A DNA stretch of 64,000 nucleotides from Paenibacillus sp. FSL H8-0048. GTDB taxonomy: Bacteria; Bacillota; Bacilli; Paenibacillales; Paenibacillaceae. The position numbers and the translations under genes were made by a program. A model generated the notes under the pieces. That model did no database searches and was not told where the DNA came from. It was given only the letters and a program-made list of their open reading frames with translations. The stretch lies in assembly GCF_038002825.1 (NCBI RefSeq), contig NZ_JBBODF010000001.1, forward strand, positions 6,510,001-6,574,000. The letters are read 5' to 3'. Below, piece by piece: positions 43,946-52,934 of the stretch (within the stretch, counting starts at the first letter, position 1; each line of letters opens with the position of its first letter).

Positions 43946-46900
43946 ATGCATAAGGTAGACGTCAAAGAAAAAGCCCGGGCCAGAGATGTCCGGATCTTGA
44001 AAAAGTGGAGCGAGGAGGACACATTCCGCCGCTCGATGGAGAACCGCGAGGGACGCCCGAACTATGTGTTCTATGAAGGGCCGCCGACGGCGAACGGGGT
44101 GCCGCATATCGGGCACGTGCTGGGCCGGGTCATCAAGGATTTTATCGGCCGCTACCAGACCATGAAGGGCTTCCGCGTCATCCGCAAAGCGGGCTGGGAT
44201 ACGCACGGCCTGCCGGTAGAGCTCGGGGTGCAGAAGAAGCTTGGCATCTCCGGCAAGCAGGATATCGAAGAATACGGCGTCGAGAAGTTCATCAAGGAAT
44301 GTAAGGAAAGTGTCTTCGGCTATGAGAAGCAGTGGCGGGAATTCACAGAAGCGATCGGCTACTGGACCGATCTGGATCATCCGTATGTAACGCTGGACAA
44401 TACGTACATCGAGAGCGTGTGGAACATCCTGGCTACGGTTCATGAGAAAGGCCTGATGTACCGGGGGCACCGCGTCAGCCCGTACTGCCCGAGCTGTCAG
44501 ACGACCCTCAGCTCCCATGAAGTTGCTCAGGGGTATAAGACGGTTAAGGATCTGAGTGCTACCGCCAAGTTCAAGCTGGACGGCAGCGGCGACTATGTGC
44601 TGGCTTGGACGACCACGCCTTGGACACTTCCGGCGCATATGGCGCTGGCGATGAATCCGAATATGGAATATGTGCGTGCACAGCAGGAAGACGGCGTATA
44701 TGTACTGGCAAAGAATCTGGTGGACGAAGTGCTGAAGGGCGAGTACACCATCCTGTCTACACACACTGGCGCTGACTTTATCGGCCAGAGCTATACGCCG
44801 CCGTTCGGTTATATCAAGGCGGAGAAGCATAATGTAATCGTCGGAGCCTCTTTTGTAACGGATTCCAGCGGTACCGGGATCGTACATATGGCTCCGGCAC
44901 ACGGGGAAGACGACTATAAGAGCTGCCGCGAGAATGGGATCAGCTTCGTGAATGTAGTAGATGCTTCCGGGAAATACACGGATGTAGTGAGTGATTTTGC
45001 CGGGCGGTTCGTGAAGGATTGTGACCTGGATATCGTGAAGGTGCTGTCCGAACGCGGACTGCTCTACCACAAGGAGAAATACGAGCACAGCTATCCGTTC
45101 TGCTGGCGCTGCGACACCCCGCTGCTCTATTACGCAACAGACAGCTGGTTTATCCAGACGACTGCGATCAAGGATCAGCTGATTGCCAACAATAACAGTG
45201 TGGACTGGTACCCGGACCATGTGCGCGAAGGGCGCTTCGGCAAGTTCCTGGAGGAGCTGGTGGACTGGAATATCAGCCGTAACCGCTACTGGGGGACACC
45301 GCTTAACGTATGGGTCTGCCAGGATACCGGCAAGGAGTTCGCGCCGCACAGCATTGCCGAGCTGAGAGAGATGGCGATCGGCGAGGTCGCTGAGGATATC
45401 GAGCTGCATAAGCCGTACGTGGATAATATCCAGCTGCGCAGCCCGTTCAGCGAAGGCGGCATCATGGTCCGCACTCCTGAAGTGATCGACGTCTGGTTCG
45501 ACAGCGGCTCGATGCCGTTCGCCCAGAGTCATTACCCGTTCGAGAATCAAGACCGGTTCGAGGACCAGTATCCGGCGGATATGATCTGCGAAGGGATCGA
45601 CCAGACGCGCGGCTGGTTCTACAGCCTGCTGGCGGTATCAACCCTGTTCACGGGCAAGGCGCCGTACAAGGCGGTTATCGCCCACGGACATATCTTTGAT
45701 GAGAACGGCCAGAAGATGTCCAAATCCAAAGGCAATGTCATCGATCCATGGGAAATCATGAACGAATACGGCACGGATGCCTTCCGCTGGGCGATTCTGT
45801 CTGACAGTGCGCCGTGGAACAACAAGCGGTTCTCGCGCGGTCTGGTTGGGGAGACGAAGTCCAAGGTAGTGGATACTCTGGTGAACACGCATGCTTTCCT
45901 TACGCTGTATGCCGGAATCGACGGCTATGATCCTGCGGATCACCCGTTCAAGGTGTCTGAGCATAAGCTTGACCGCTGGATTCTGTCCCGTCTGAACAGC
46001 CTGATTGTGCTGGTTGATAAAGGGCTGGCCGTAAATGACTTCGTGAACACCTCCAAGGCTATTGAGAACTTCGTGGATGAGCTGAGCAACTGGTACATCC
46101 GCCGATCCCGTGACCGGTTCTGGGGCAGCGGGCTGGGCGAAGAGAAGCTGGATGCTTACCGCACCCTTACGCATGTCCTCCTGACCACAGCCAAGCTGAT
46201 GGCTCCATTCACTCCGATGCTGTCCGAGGATATCTTCACGAACCTGGGCGGCGGGGAGAGTGTGCATCTGGCAGACTATCCGGCAGCGGATGAGAACCTG
46301 ATCGATCTCGTCCTGGAAAAAGATATGGAGTACGCCCGCGGCATCGTCGAGCTGGCCCGTAACGTCCGCAACGAGAGCGGCATCAAGAACCGCCAGCCGT
46401 TGTCCGAGCTGATCGCATCCACTCCGGATGACTTCAACGTGGCGGATTATGAAGAGCTGATCAAAGAAGAGATCAATGTCAAAAATATCGTCATTGAGCA
46501 CAGCGACAGCGGCTTCGTTGACTTCACCCTGAAGCTGAACCTGAAGGTGGCAGGTAAGAAATACGGCAAGAGCGTCGGCTTCCTGCAAGGCTTCCTCAAA
46601 GCGATGGACAGTGACGCTACCCGCAAAGCGGTACAAGAAGGCGTTATCGCCATTGTGTCACCAGATGGAGAAGAGCTGCAGATTACGTCCGAGGAGCTGC
46701 TGGTTGAGAAGCAGGCCAAACCAGGCTTTGCTTCCGCATCCGGCTATGGACTGACAGTGGCCTTGAACACAGAAATCACGCCGGAGCTGGTACAGGAAGG
46801 CTGGGTACGCGAAGTCGTACGTGCGGTGCAGGATTACCGCAAACGTCTGGATCTGCCGATCGACAAGCGGATTGCCCTGACCCTGCAGGTCGATGACGAG

Positions 46901-47038
46901 CTGAAGGCGGCGGTGACCGCATTCGAGCATGTGCTGCGTGAGAACGTACTTGTGACTACGGTGGATTTTGACGGAGATTATATCTATGAGACAGTGGACG
47001 CCGGAGGCAAGAGCTTCGGTATTCATATCGGCGCTTAA
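43946..47038 (+). CDS. ileS: Isoleucyl-tRNA synthetase, type 2 (eukaryote-like)
   Basis: This class I synthetase charges tRNA-Ile. It has 1030 residues, with the HIGH motif at 54-57 in GPPTANGVPHIGH and KMSKS at 590-594. WTTTPWTLPAH belongs to the editing domain, and ISRNRYWGTPLNVW and ADMICEGIDQTRGWF are present. The C-terminus has no cysteine-rich zinc ribbon and the protein is ~110 residues longer than B. subtilis IleRS. These features and the motif context place it in the IleRS2 clade, whose members are often insensitive to mupirocin. ATG 43946 follows AAGGGA. It is preceded by an Ile T-box, fitting the function. Confidence 0.95.
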   Translation: MHKVDVKEKARARDVRILKKWSEEDTFRRSMENREGRPNYVFYEGPPTANGVPHIGHVLGRVIKDFIGRYQTMKGFRVIRKAGWDTHGLPVELGVQKKLGISGKQDIEEYGVEKFIKECKESVFGYEKQWREFTEAIGYWTDLDHPYVTLDNTYIESVWNILATVHEKGLMYRGHRVSPYCPSCQTTLSSHEVAQGYKTVKDLSATAKFKLDGSGDYVLAWTTTPWTLPAHMALAMNPNMEYVRAQQEDGVYVLAKNLVDEVLKGEYTILSTHTGADFIGQSYTPPFGYIKAEKHNVIVGASFVTDSSGTGIVHMAPAHGEDDYKSCRENGISFVNVVDASGKYTDVVSDFAGRFVKDCDLDIVKVLSERGLLYHKEKYEHSYPFCWRCDTPLLYYATDSWFIQTTAIKDQLIANNNSVDWYPDHVREGRFGKFLEELVDWNISRNRYWGTPLNVWVCQDTGKEFAPHSIAELREMAIGEVAEDIELHKPYVDNIQLRSPFSEGGIMVRTPEVIDVWFDSGSMPFAQSHYPFENQDRFEDQYPADMICEGIDQTRGWFYSLLAVSTLFTGKAPYKAVIAHGHIFDENGQKMSKSKGNVIDPWEIMNEYGTDAFRWAILSDSAPWNNKRFSRGLVGETKSKVVDTLVNTHAFLTLYAGIDGYDPADHPFKVSEHKLDRWILSRLNSLIVLVDKGLAVNDFVNTSKAIENFVDELSNWYIRRSRDRFWGSGLGEEKLDAYRTLTHVLLTTAKLMAPFTPMLSEDIFTNLGGGESVHLADYPAADENLIDLVLEKDMEYARGIVELARNVRNESGIKNRQPLSELIASTPDDFNVADYEELIKEEINVKNIVIEHSDSGFVDFTLKLNLKVAGKKYGKSVGFLQGFLKAMDSDATRKAVQEGVIAIVSPDGEELQITSEELLVEKQAKPGFASASGYGLTVALNTEITPELVQEGWVREVVRAVQDYRKRLDLPIDKRIALTLQVDDELKAAVTAFEHVLRENVLVTTVDFDGDYIYETVDAGGKSFGIHIGA

Positions 47039-47131
47039 CTCCAGAGCGGCCGCGCATTTCCTGCATTACTTGTCCATGTATGGTATATACTAGCCGCAAA
47101 GGAAAAGTTTCCACGGGTTAGAATGCAAATG

Positions 47132-47183
47132 ACGAGCCCTGTGCTTGAAGAGAAAATTCTCTTCGACCGGGCTCGTTTGTTTT
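47132..47183 (+). terminator. Intrinsic terminator after ileS
   Basis: ACGAGCCC pairs with GGGCTCGT, with an inner GAAGAG/CTCTTC stem, followed by TTTGTTTT. Confidence 0.8.
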
Positions 47184-47215
47184 GCGGTGTATAGACAACC
47201 AGGAGGTGCAGGGGC

Positions 47216-47767
47216 GTGGGTGGATGGAAAAGCGGGAAGAATCCTGCTGAGCAGCCGGAAGGGCCGGGTAGAATTTCAAATAGAACCACTGACAGAGGGA
47301 ACAACAGGGAGGAAGCACCGCAAGAGAAGCAGCCCATGCATTCTGAAGCAGGCCAACCATCGGGCAAGACAGATCCGGGCACAGAATATCCTGAGAAAAA
47401 TCACCCCGCCGCTTCTCAGCTCAAGCCTGCATCGGCTGTCACCGGAGCCGTTGATCCGGCCGGTCTTCCCCCGGAAGAGAAGCTGAACGCCCTGTACCGG
47501 ATGACCACGAGTCTGGCCCAGCAGATGGAGAAGTCACGAATCTCGGAATATACCGAGCTGCTGTATTCCCCGTTCCGGCTGATTTGGCTGAACATCCTCT
47601 CCGGAGTGGCCAGGGGACTGGGGATTGCGCTTGGGTTCACTTTTTTTGCGGCGACGATTATTTATGTGCTTCAGGTGCTGGGTGCGCTCAATCTGCCGAT
47701 CATCGGCGATTATATCGCGGACATTGTGCGGATTGTCCAGCATCAGCTGGAGCTGAAGACGTTCTAA
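47216..47767 (+). CDS. DUF5665 domain membrane protein
   Basis: This 183-residue protein has a low-complexity, charged N-terminal ~90 residues rich in Gly, Pro, Glu and Asn. The C-terminal part begins with ISEYTELLYSPFRLIWLNILSGVARGLGIALGFT, the DUF5665 signature, and contains one or two membrane helices (about 135-165). The function is unknown. GTG 47216 follows AGGAGGTG. It lies between two terminators, as a single-gene unit downstream of ileS. Confidence 0.78.
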   Translation: MGGWKSGKNPAEQPEGPGRISNRTTDRGNNREEAPQEKQPMHSEAGQPSGKTDPGTEYPEKNHPAASQLKPASAVTGAVDPAGLPPEEKLNALYRMTTSLAQQMEKSRISEYTELLYSPFRLIWLNILSGVARGLGIALGFTFFAATIIYVLQVLGALNLPIIGDYIADIVRIVQHQLELKTF

Positions 47768-47786
47768 GCGCGGCTGAACCTGAAAG

Positions 47787-47809
47787 AACCCCACAATGGT
47801 GGGGTTTTC
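47787..47809. terminator. Bidirectional terminator
   Basis: AACCCCAC/GTGGGGTT (8 bp, loop AATG) with TTTTCT on the plus strand. It can serve the DUF5665 gene and the convergent yteA-type gene. Confidence 0.7.
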
Positions 47810-47884
47810 TCTTCAGCGGATCGTTCCTAACCCCTTCCAAGCATTAACTGACATGGCTTCTACTAATTTGATGTGCCAGCTGTG

Positions 47885-48613
47885 CTACTTCCGTCCTTTT
47901 CGGGTCGGGTCCAGCAGATAGTCGCCTTCCTCGTCATCCATGTAATGGCGGTAGCTGTTGCCCTTGATAATCATCAGATGATTGCCGGAAATGTCGGTGG
48001 CTACGAAATTCTCCCAGGGCTCCACGAAGCCCTCGGTCTCGTCCGCTTCGATCTCCATATCATTGTAGGAGCCGATGTTGCTGCCTTCAGCCATGGCAGG
48101 GGAATCCGAATTGCCCCAGCTCTCCACGATCTGCCAGGCATCCTCGCCACCCGAGCCATTCTGGTCATCCCGCTCATCCAGACTGGTGCGGCCAAACGGC
48201 GGAGACAATAGCTCCTCCTCGGCCGGACGGGTGAATGGAGCGCTCTGGCGGGGAGCATGCTCTTTCGTGTAGCGGGTGGAGGGAAGGGCAGCCAGGCGCT
48301 CATAGGGAATCGGTTCGCCGCTGGCGATGCAGATACCGTAGGTTCCTTCGTCCATCGCCCGCAGGGCCGATTCAATATCGTCCAGCTCATGCTCATCGCG
48401 CTCCAGCAGGGAGATATCCATGGAACGGTTATACAGCTCTGTGGCGGCATCACCGGGATGGTTGTCAATTTCGGACAGCTCTCCGGTGTTGTCCCGCATC
48501 GCCTCCTGCAGTCCATATTGTCCGCTATTGCTCAGCCTGTGCTTGATATCCTCCTGCTGCTGCAGGAGAGCAGTACGCAGCCCGGAGAGCTGCTGTGGTG
48601 TCAGATGGCTCAT
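47885..48613 (-). CDS. yteA: YteA/YlyA-type DksA/TraR family protein with degenerate zinc finger
   Basis: This 242-residue protein has an N-terminal helical hairpin (LRTALLQQQEDIKHRL ... ELDDIESALRAMDEGTYGIC) as in DksA/TraR proteins. The C4 zinc finger is reduced to one cysteine (GICIASGEPIPYERLAALP), as in YteA proteins. The C-terminal half is acidic (NDMEIEADETEGFVEP and a final DDEEGDYLLD). Family members are tied to sporulation or stress and may bind RNA polymerase. The start at 48613 is set by AAGGAGCT upstream on the minus strand; further upstream in-frame codons have no ribosome site. B. subtilis ylyA has the same position between ileS and lspA. Confidence 0.82.
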   Translation of the reverse strand: MSHLTPQQLSGLRTALLQQQEDIKHRLSNSGQYGLQEAMRDNTGELSEIDNHPGDAATELYNRSMDISLLERDEHELDDIESALRAMDEGTYGICIASGEPIPYERLAALPSTRYTKEHAPRQSAPFTRPAEEELLSPPFGRTSLDERDDQNGSGGEDAWQIVESWGNSDSPAMAEGSNIGSYNDMEIEADETEGFVEPWENFVATDISGNHLMIIKGNSYRHYMDDEEGDYLLDPTRKGRK

Positions 48614-48771
48614 TGCTGTGAGCTCCTTTCGGTAGCTAATCGCTGAGACGGTACTATCCCTTAAAAGGACGGCCAAACCGTTTCCGCTTCTATAGGTAGC
48701 TTGGCCTCCCGGGCCCTTTTTTAGCGCTGGCAAATAGTGCCCTGACTTTACAGATCCGTATGGCCATGCCA

Positions 48772-48801
48772 TGGACGTTATCTTGAGGCCTGTGCTACAA
48801 T
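48772..48801 (+). promoter_or_regulatory. Candidate lspA promoter
   Basis: TGGACG (48772-48777), an 18-bp spacer and TACAAT (48796-48801) preceded by TGC. Confidence 0.4.
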
Positions 48802-48869
48802 ATACAAGTCTTTATACAGTATTCGGACCGCGAAGCCGCGGGAAAAATAAGAACGGAGTGACAACTTCT

Positions 48870-49373
48870 GTGGTGTACTTTCTGATTGCGCTAATTGTAT
48901 TTCTGATTGACCAGGGTACCAAATATCTGATTGCCACCCGGCTGGAGCTCGCAGAGCAGATTCCGGTAATCAAGGATTTCTTCATTATTACGTCACACCG
49001 TAATCGTGGAGCCGCTTTCGGAATTCTGGAGGGACAGCAGTGGTTCTTCATTGTGATTACAGTAATCGTTGTATGCGGAATCGTCTGGTATCTGAACAAG
49101 GCCCGCAAGACCCGCAAGCTGCTGCCTACCGCGCTGGCGCTTGTCCTTGGCGGAGCTGTCGGCAACTTCCTGGACCGGATTCTTAACGGTGAGGTTGTGG
49201 ATTTCCTCATGTTCAATTTCGGAAGCTATACGTTCCCGATCTTCAACGTAGCAGATTCCTGTATCGTGGTCGGAGTGGGTCTGATTATTCTGGACACGCT
49301 GCTGGAAGTGAAGGGCGAACAGGAAGTCACCGAGGTGAAGGAATCACAGGAAGTCAAAGAAGGGAATGAATGA
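48870..49373 (+). CDS. lspA: LspA, prolipoprotein signal peptidase II
   Basis: This membrane aspartic peptidase cleaves lipid-modified signal peptides. The 167-residue protein has four hydrophobic helices. The catalytic aspartates are Asp102 (GNFLDRI) and Asp129 (FNVADSC), and LIDQGTKYLI and SHRNRGAAFG are conserved. GTG 48870 is 8 nt after GGAGTGA; the frame extends upstream but lacks another ribosome site. The C-terminus has an unusual acidic tail with repeated EV/KE units (about the last 20 residues). It overlaps rluD by 8 nt. Confidence 0.95.
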   Translation: MVYFLIALIVFLIDQGTKYLIATRLELAEQIPVIKDFFIITSHRNRGAAFGILEGQQWFFIVITVIVVCGIVWYLNKARKTRKLLPTALALVLGGAVGNFLDRILNGEVVDFLMFNFGSYTFPIFNVADSCIVVGVGLIILDTLLEVKGEQEVTEVKESQEVKEGNE

Positions 49374-50340
49374 TTTGAACAAAGACGTCAAAGAGCTGGC
49401 GGATTCTGGCGCCCTCGAGGAAGGAAGAGACGTCACCGAATGGATCGTTGCCGAGGACAATGCGCGGGAGCGGATTGATAAATACGTTACAGAGGCCATG
49501 GAAGACGAGATTTCACGCTCCCAGGTTCAGCTATGGATCAGCAGCGGCCATGTCGTGGTCAACGGCGCGCCGGTCAAAGCGAACTATAAGCTGAATGAAG
49601 GCGATAAGGTAACCGTTACGGTGCCGGAACCCGAGGTTACGGACCTGATCGCACAGGATATCCCGATTGAAGTGGCTTATGAGGACAGCGATGTGATTGT
49701 GGTGAACAAGGTGCGCGGCATGGTTGTGCATCCGGCAGTGGGACATCCCTCCGGCACTTTGGTCAATGCGCTGATGTATCATTGCAAGGATCTGTCCGGC
49801 ATTAACGGGGAGATTCGTCCAGGCATTGTCCACCGGATCGACAAGGATACCTCCGGTCTGATTATGGCGGCCAAGAATGACGCCAGTCATGCTTCGCTGT
49901 CCGCCCAGCTTAAGGAGCACAGTGTGACCCGCCGCTATATCGCAGTGGTGCACGGCAATCTGTCTCATGACAAGGGAACCGTAGATGCTCCGATCGGCCG
50001 TGATCCGCATGACCGCAAGCTGTATACCGTAACCGAGAAGAACAGCAAGCGCTCCGTGACGCATTTTACCGTGCTGGAGCGGTTTGGCGACTGCACACTG
50101 CTGGAGCTACAACTTGAGACAGGGCGCACGCATCAGATCCGTGTTCACATGAAGTTCATCGGCCATCCGCTGGTGGGGGACCCGATCTACGGCCGCAGCA
50201 AGGGAACTACCATGAACGGACAAGCCCTGCATGCAGCGGTACTCGGTTTTGTGCATCCTTCTACAGGCGAATACAAGGAGTTCAGCGCGCCGATTCCGGC
50301 GGATATGGAAGAACTTCTTTATACGTTGCGCAGCAGATAA
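49366..50340 (+). CDS. rluD: RluD-family 23S rRNA pseudouridine synthase (YlyB)
   Basis: It has 324 residues, with an extra acidic N-terminal ~25 residues, then an S4 domain (ARERIDKYVTEAMEDEISRSQVQLWI) and the pseudouridine synthase domain. HRIDKDTSGL (156-165) carries the catalytic Asp159, and LLELQLETGRTHQIRVHM is the second signature. It isomerises uridines in 23S rRNA, probably in the helix 69 region like RluD. It is co-transcribed with lspA, as in B. subtilis (lspA-ylyB). Confidence 0.93.
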   Translation: MNDLNKDVKELADSGALEEGRDVTEWIVAEDNARERIDKYVTEAMEDEISRSQVQLWISSGHVVVNGAPVKANYKLNEGDKVTVTVPEPEVTDLIAQDIPIEVAYEDSDVIVVNKVRGMVVHPAVGHPSGTLVNALMYHCKDLSGINGEIRPGIVHRIDKDTSGLIMAAKNDASHASLSAQLKEHSVTRRYIAVVHGNLSHDKGTVDAPIGRDPHDRKLYTVTEKNSKRSVTHFTVLERFGDCTLLELQLETGRTHQIRVHMKFIGHPLVGDPIYGRSKGTTMNGQALHAAVLGFVHPSTGEYKEFSAPIPADMEELLYTLRSR

Positions 50341-50410
50341 GTACAAATCAATAGATTATAAATCCATGGTACAGCGGCCGGATTTGCGTCATATTTAGAG
50401 CATAACAGAG

Positions 50411-50457
50411 TGAACTTAAGAATCCAGCTTGCTCCATTCTTAAGTTCAGCTTATATA
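50411..50457 (+). promoter_or_regulatory. dapL promoter with 13-bp palindrome
   Basis: TGAACTTAAGAAT (50411-50423) and ATTCTTAAGTTCA (50436-50448) are perfect inverted repeats 12 bp apart. A promoter TTGCTC (50429-50434), 17-bp spacer, TATATA (50452-50457) lies over the palindrome, so the right arm fills the spacer. No T-run follows, so it is more likely an operator than a terminator. Confidence 0.45.
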
Positions 50458-50494
50458 GATTCACAACATAGGCCCAGGAGATGAGTAGAAGATT

Positions 50495-51748
50495 ATGAGC
50501 ATTGAACAATATCAGGCAACATTCATTCAGACGAATTTTGCAGACCGCATCGGCGGCGAAGGATACGGCAAGGATACGTCCATCTACAAATTTGAGAAAA
50601 TCAAACGTGCCAAAGCCTCGGCGAAGCAGGATTTTCCGGACATTGAGCTGATCGACATGGGCGTCGGCGAGCCGGACGAAATGGCAGATGAAGGCATCGT
50701 GTCCAGACTTGCGCTGGAAGCGGCCAAGGAAGAGAACCGCGGCTACTCCGATAACGGTATTCCTGAATTCAAGGCAGCAGCGGCTGTGTACCTTAAGGAA
50801 GTTTTTCAGGTGGACGGAATTGACCCTGTAACGGAAATCGTGCATTCCATCGGCTCGAAGCCTGCGCTGGCTATGCTGCCATCCGTATTCATTAATCCGG
50901 GCGACATCACAATCATGACCATTCCGGGCTATCCGGTGCTGGGCACCCATACCAAGTATCTGGGAGGACAAGTCTACTCCGTGGAGCTGAAGAAGGAGAA
51001 CAACTTCCTGCCTGACCTGAACTCCATTCCTGAAGAGGTTGCCCGCAAGGCGAAGCTGCTCTACCTCAACTATCCGAACAACCCTACGGGTGCAAGTGCC
51101 ACACCTGAGTTCTTCACTGAAGTGGTAGCTTGGGCCAAAAAATATGATGTAGTCGTCATCCATGACGCTCCTTATGCTGCTTTGACATATGACGGCGTGA
51201 AGCCGCTGAGCTTCCTGTCCGTGCCTGGTGCCAAGGATGTCGGCGTGGAGCTGCACTCCCTGTCCAAGTCCTACAACATGACCGGCTGGAGAATCGGCTT
51301 TGTGGCCGGCAACCCGCTGATCGTGAAGGCGTTCAGTGATGTGAAGGACAACAATGATTCCGGCCAGTTCATCGCGATTCAAAAAGCTGCCGCTTACGGC
51401 CTTTCTCATCCTGAGATTACCGAAGCGATTGCCGCCAAATACTCCCGCCGCCACAACATGCTGGTGGATGCGCTGAACAGCCTGGGCTTCAAGGCCGAGA
51501 AGCCGAAGGGCTCCTTCTTCCTCTATGTTGCCGCGCCAAAAGGCGTCAAGGGCGGACGCCGCTTTGAATCCGGCGAGGATTTCTCGCAGTTCCTGATCCG
51601 CGAGAAGCTCATCTCCACCGTGCCTTGGGATGATGCCGGCGCGTTCGTGCGTTTCTCCGTGACCTTTATCGCCAAGGGCGAGGAAGACGAGAAACGTGTC
51701 ATCTCCGAAATCCAAAGACGTCTGAGCGACGTTGAATTTGAATTTTAA
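50495..51748 (+). CDS. dapL: LL-diaminopimelate aminotransferase
   Basis: This fold-type I PLP enzyme converts tetrahydrodipicolinate directly to LL-diaminopimelate, bypassing the succinyl or acetyl steps, for lysine and cell wall DAP. It is 417 residues long. YGKDTSIYKFEKIKRAK, IDMGVGEPDE, NPGDITIMTIPGYPVLGTHT, YLNYPNNPTG and the cofactor lysine Lys258 in SLSKSYNMTGWRIGF are present. B. subtilis uses the acetylase path, so dapL marks a different lineage. A related aminotransferase acting on aromatic or other substrates is possible. The ATG follows AGGAGATGAG. Confidence 0.85.
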   Translation: MSIEQYQATFIQTNFADRIGGEGYGKDTSIYKFEKIKRAKASAKQDFPDIELIDMGVGEPDEMADEGIVSRLALEAAKEENRGYSDNGIPEFKAAAAVYLKEVFQVDGIDPVTEIVHSIGSKPALAMLPSVFINPGDITIMTIPGYPVLGTHTKYLGGQVYSVELKKENNFLPDLNSIPEEVARKAKLLYLNYPNNPTGASATPEFFTEVVAWAKKYDVVVIHDAPYAALTYDGVKPLSFLSVPGAKDVGVELHSLSKSYNMTGWRIGFVAGNPLIVKAFSDVKDNNDSGQFIAIQKAAAYGLSHPEITEAIAAKYSRRHNMLVDALNSLGFKAEKPKGSFFLYVAAPKGVKGGRRFESGEDFSQFLIREKLISTVPWDDAGAFVRFSVTFIAKGEEDEKRVISEIQRRLSDVEFEF

Positions 51749-51763
51749 ATGTAGATAGTGAAT

Positions 51764-51799
51764 AAGCCGCTGCGGAGAAAACTGCAGCGGCTTCTTTGT
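51764..51799 (+). terminator. Intrinsic terminator after dapL
   Basis: AAGCCGCTGC/GCAGCGGCTT, a perfect 10-bp stem with a 10-nt loop, followed by CTTTGT. Confidence 0.75.
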
Positions 51800-51843
51800 A
51801 GTTCCGTCTATCAACATAGCGAACTCCCGCCCAGCCCGGCCCG

Positions 51844-52020
51844 AATTGTTGCACAAATTGCAGCCTTGCACCGCTCAAACCAAGTTTGGACACGCTAATC
51901 CTGCCCTTTTTGCAACAATCCATTCGGTGATGATGAATATTTGGCATGAATCCTGCAAAAACTGCAACAATTGGCGCAGCAGCACACAGGAGCGGAAGAA
52001 TTCCTGCATAATGTGCAACA
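51844..52020. repeat. Cluster of TGCAACA motifs
   Basis: TGTTGCA at 51847-51853, and TGCAACA at 51911-51917, 51963-51969 and 52014-52020, occur within 180 nt, often next to ATT or CCTGCA. Another inverted copy lies at 52817-52823 beyond the GNAT gene. The 312-nt gap between dapL and the GNAT gene contains nothing else but the dapL terminator. Confidence 0.4.
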
Positions 52021-52060
52021 TCAGAGCATGAGTAGAGCATTAGTAAAGCATCAGTGCAGC

Positions 52061-52621
52061 CTATCCCTTCCGGTAAGCCACCTTATGAAAAGCATTGATA
52101 TAACGGAACAATCCTTTGCCGTCATCCGGCACATTCCCCGTGCCACCCAGCTGCAGCATCATGGCCTGATAAGGCTCCGGTACCATTCGATATTGATGGA
52201 CATAGGAGGTCAGGACGAACCCGTTCCGCTCCCAGAAATGAATACGCTCCTTATGCGACCCCGTAGCCCCCGATTCCGCTTCAATGATGACTCCCCGGAC
52301 ACCATGTTCCTGCACCGTCCAAGCTTTGATCTGCTTCAGCATCCAGGTCCCCGTACCCTGCCCGCGCAAGGCCTTATCTACCGCCAGGTAATCGATAATC
52401 AGGATCTTGTCCGCAGCATCTCCGACAACACCCGTAACTGCCATCGCAACAACCATCCCCTGCTGAACCCCAGCATGTAAGTAACCAATCCCCCGGTTCA
52501 GCATACTGCGCAGAATTCCCTTGGTCTTAGCCCCGCTCGGAAAAGCTTCATGGTAGATCCCCTCCATCCGCCCCCACCACGCTTCATCCCACTCTTCTAT
52601 AGTAATAAACTCCATGTTCAT
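52061..52621 (-). CDS. GNAT family N-acetyltransferase
   Basis: This 186-residue protein has the acetyl-CoA motif A IDYLAVDKALRGQGTGTWMLKQI, with the glycine loop RGQGTG, then ERIHFWERNGFVLTSYVHQYRMVPEP. The N-terminus FITIEEWDEAWWGRMEGIYHEAFP is common in a subgroup of uncharacterised GNATs. The substrate is unknown. The start is placed at ATG 52621, which follows GGAGG by 11 nt on the minus strand; the in-frame sequence upstream runs into hairpin repeats and is rejected. It is the only minus-strand gene between rluD and pyrR. Confidence 0.85.
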   Translation of the reverse strand: MNMEFITIEEWDEAWWGRMEGIYHEAFPSGAKTKGILRSMLNRGIGYLHAGVQQGMVVAMAVTGVVGDAADKILIIDYLAVDKALRGQGTGTWMLKQIKAWTVQEHGVRGVIIEAESGATGSHKERIHFWERNGFVLTSYVHQYRMVPEPYQAMMLQLGGTGNVPDDGKGLFRYINAFHKVAYRKG

Positions 52622-52823
52622 GATTGTATTCGCCTCCAGTTCCATTCCAGTTTTATCATAACAGAGCAGGGGCTGGAACGAAATCAGGGTAGATCGCTCG
52701 TGTATCCCCGTGTTGTTCCTAAGTTTGATTGTGGCGGTCACTTTTTTAAAATGAGCCGGGATATTGCCGCTGATGCGGTGTCTTGTGCCATTTGTGCAAT
52801 TCCTGTATTCCGCAGTTGTTGCA

Positions 52824-52881
52824 GTATGGCGGCAATCGCCGCCATACACGAAAATGCACTATCAGCGCAGCGCTATAGTGC
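52824..52881. repeat. Two adjacent perfect hairpins
   Basis: GTATGGCGGC/GCCGCCATAC (52824-52847, loop AATC) and GCACTAT-C-AGCGC/GCGCT-ATAGTGC (52856-52881, 1-nt loop) stand 8 nt apart. Neither has a T-run on either strand. They lie upstream of the GNAT gene in a repeat-rich gap. Confidence 0.55.
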
Positions 52882-52934
52882 TTATCTACCTGCCTCTCTC
52901 CCAAGGGGGATGGCAAGTCTTTGTCCCTTGCACC

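Noticed and set aside
43874-45550. 558-codon open frame on the minus strand
   Set aside because: It is fully antisense to ileS, has no ribosome site, and its translation lacks any recognisable domain. Long antisense frames are common in GC-rich genes.
50348-51871. 507-codon open frame on the minus strand
   Set aside because: It is antisense to dapL, which has clear PLP motifs and a ribosome site; the minus frame has neither.
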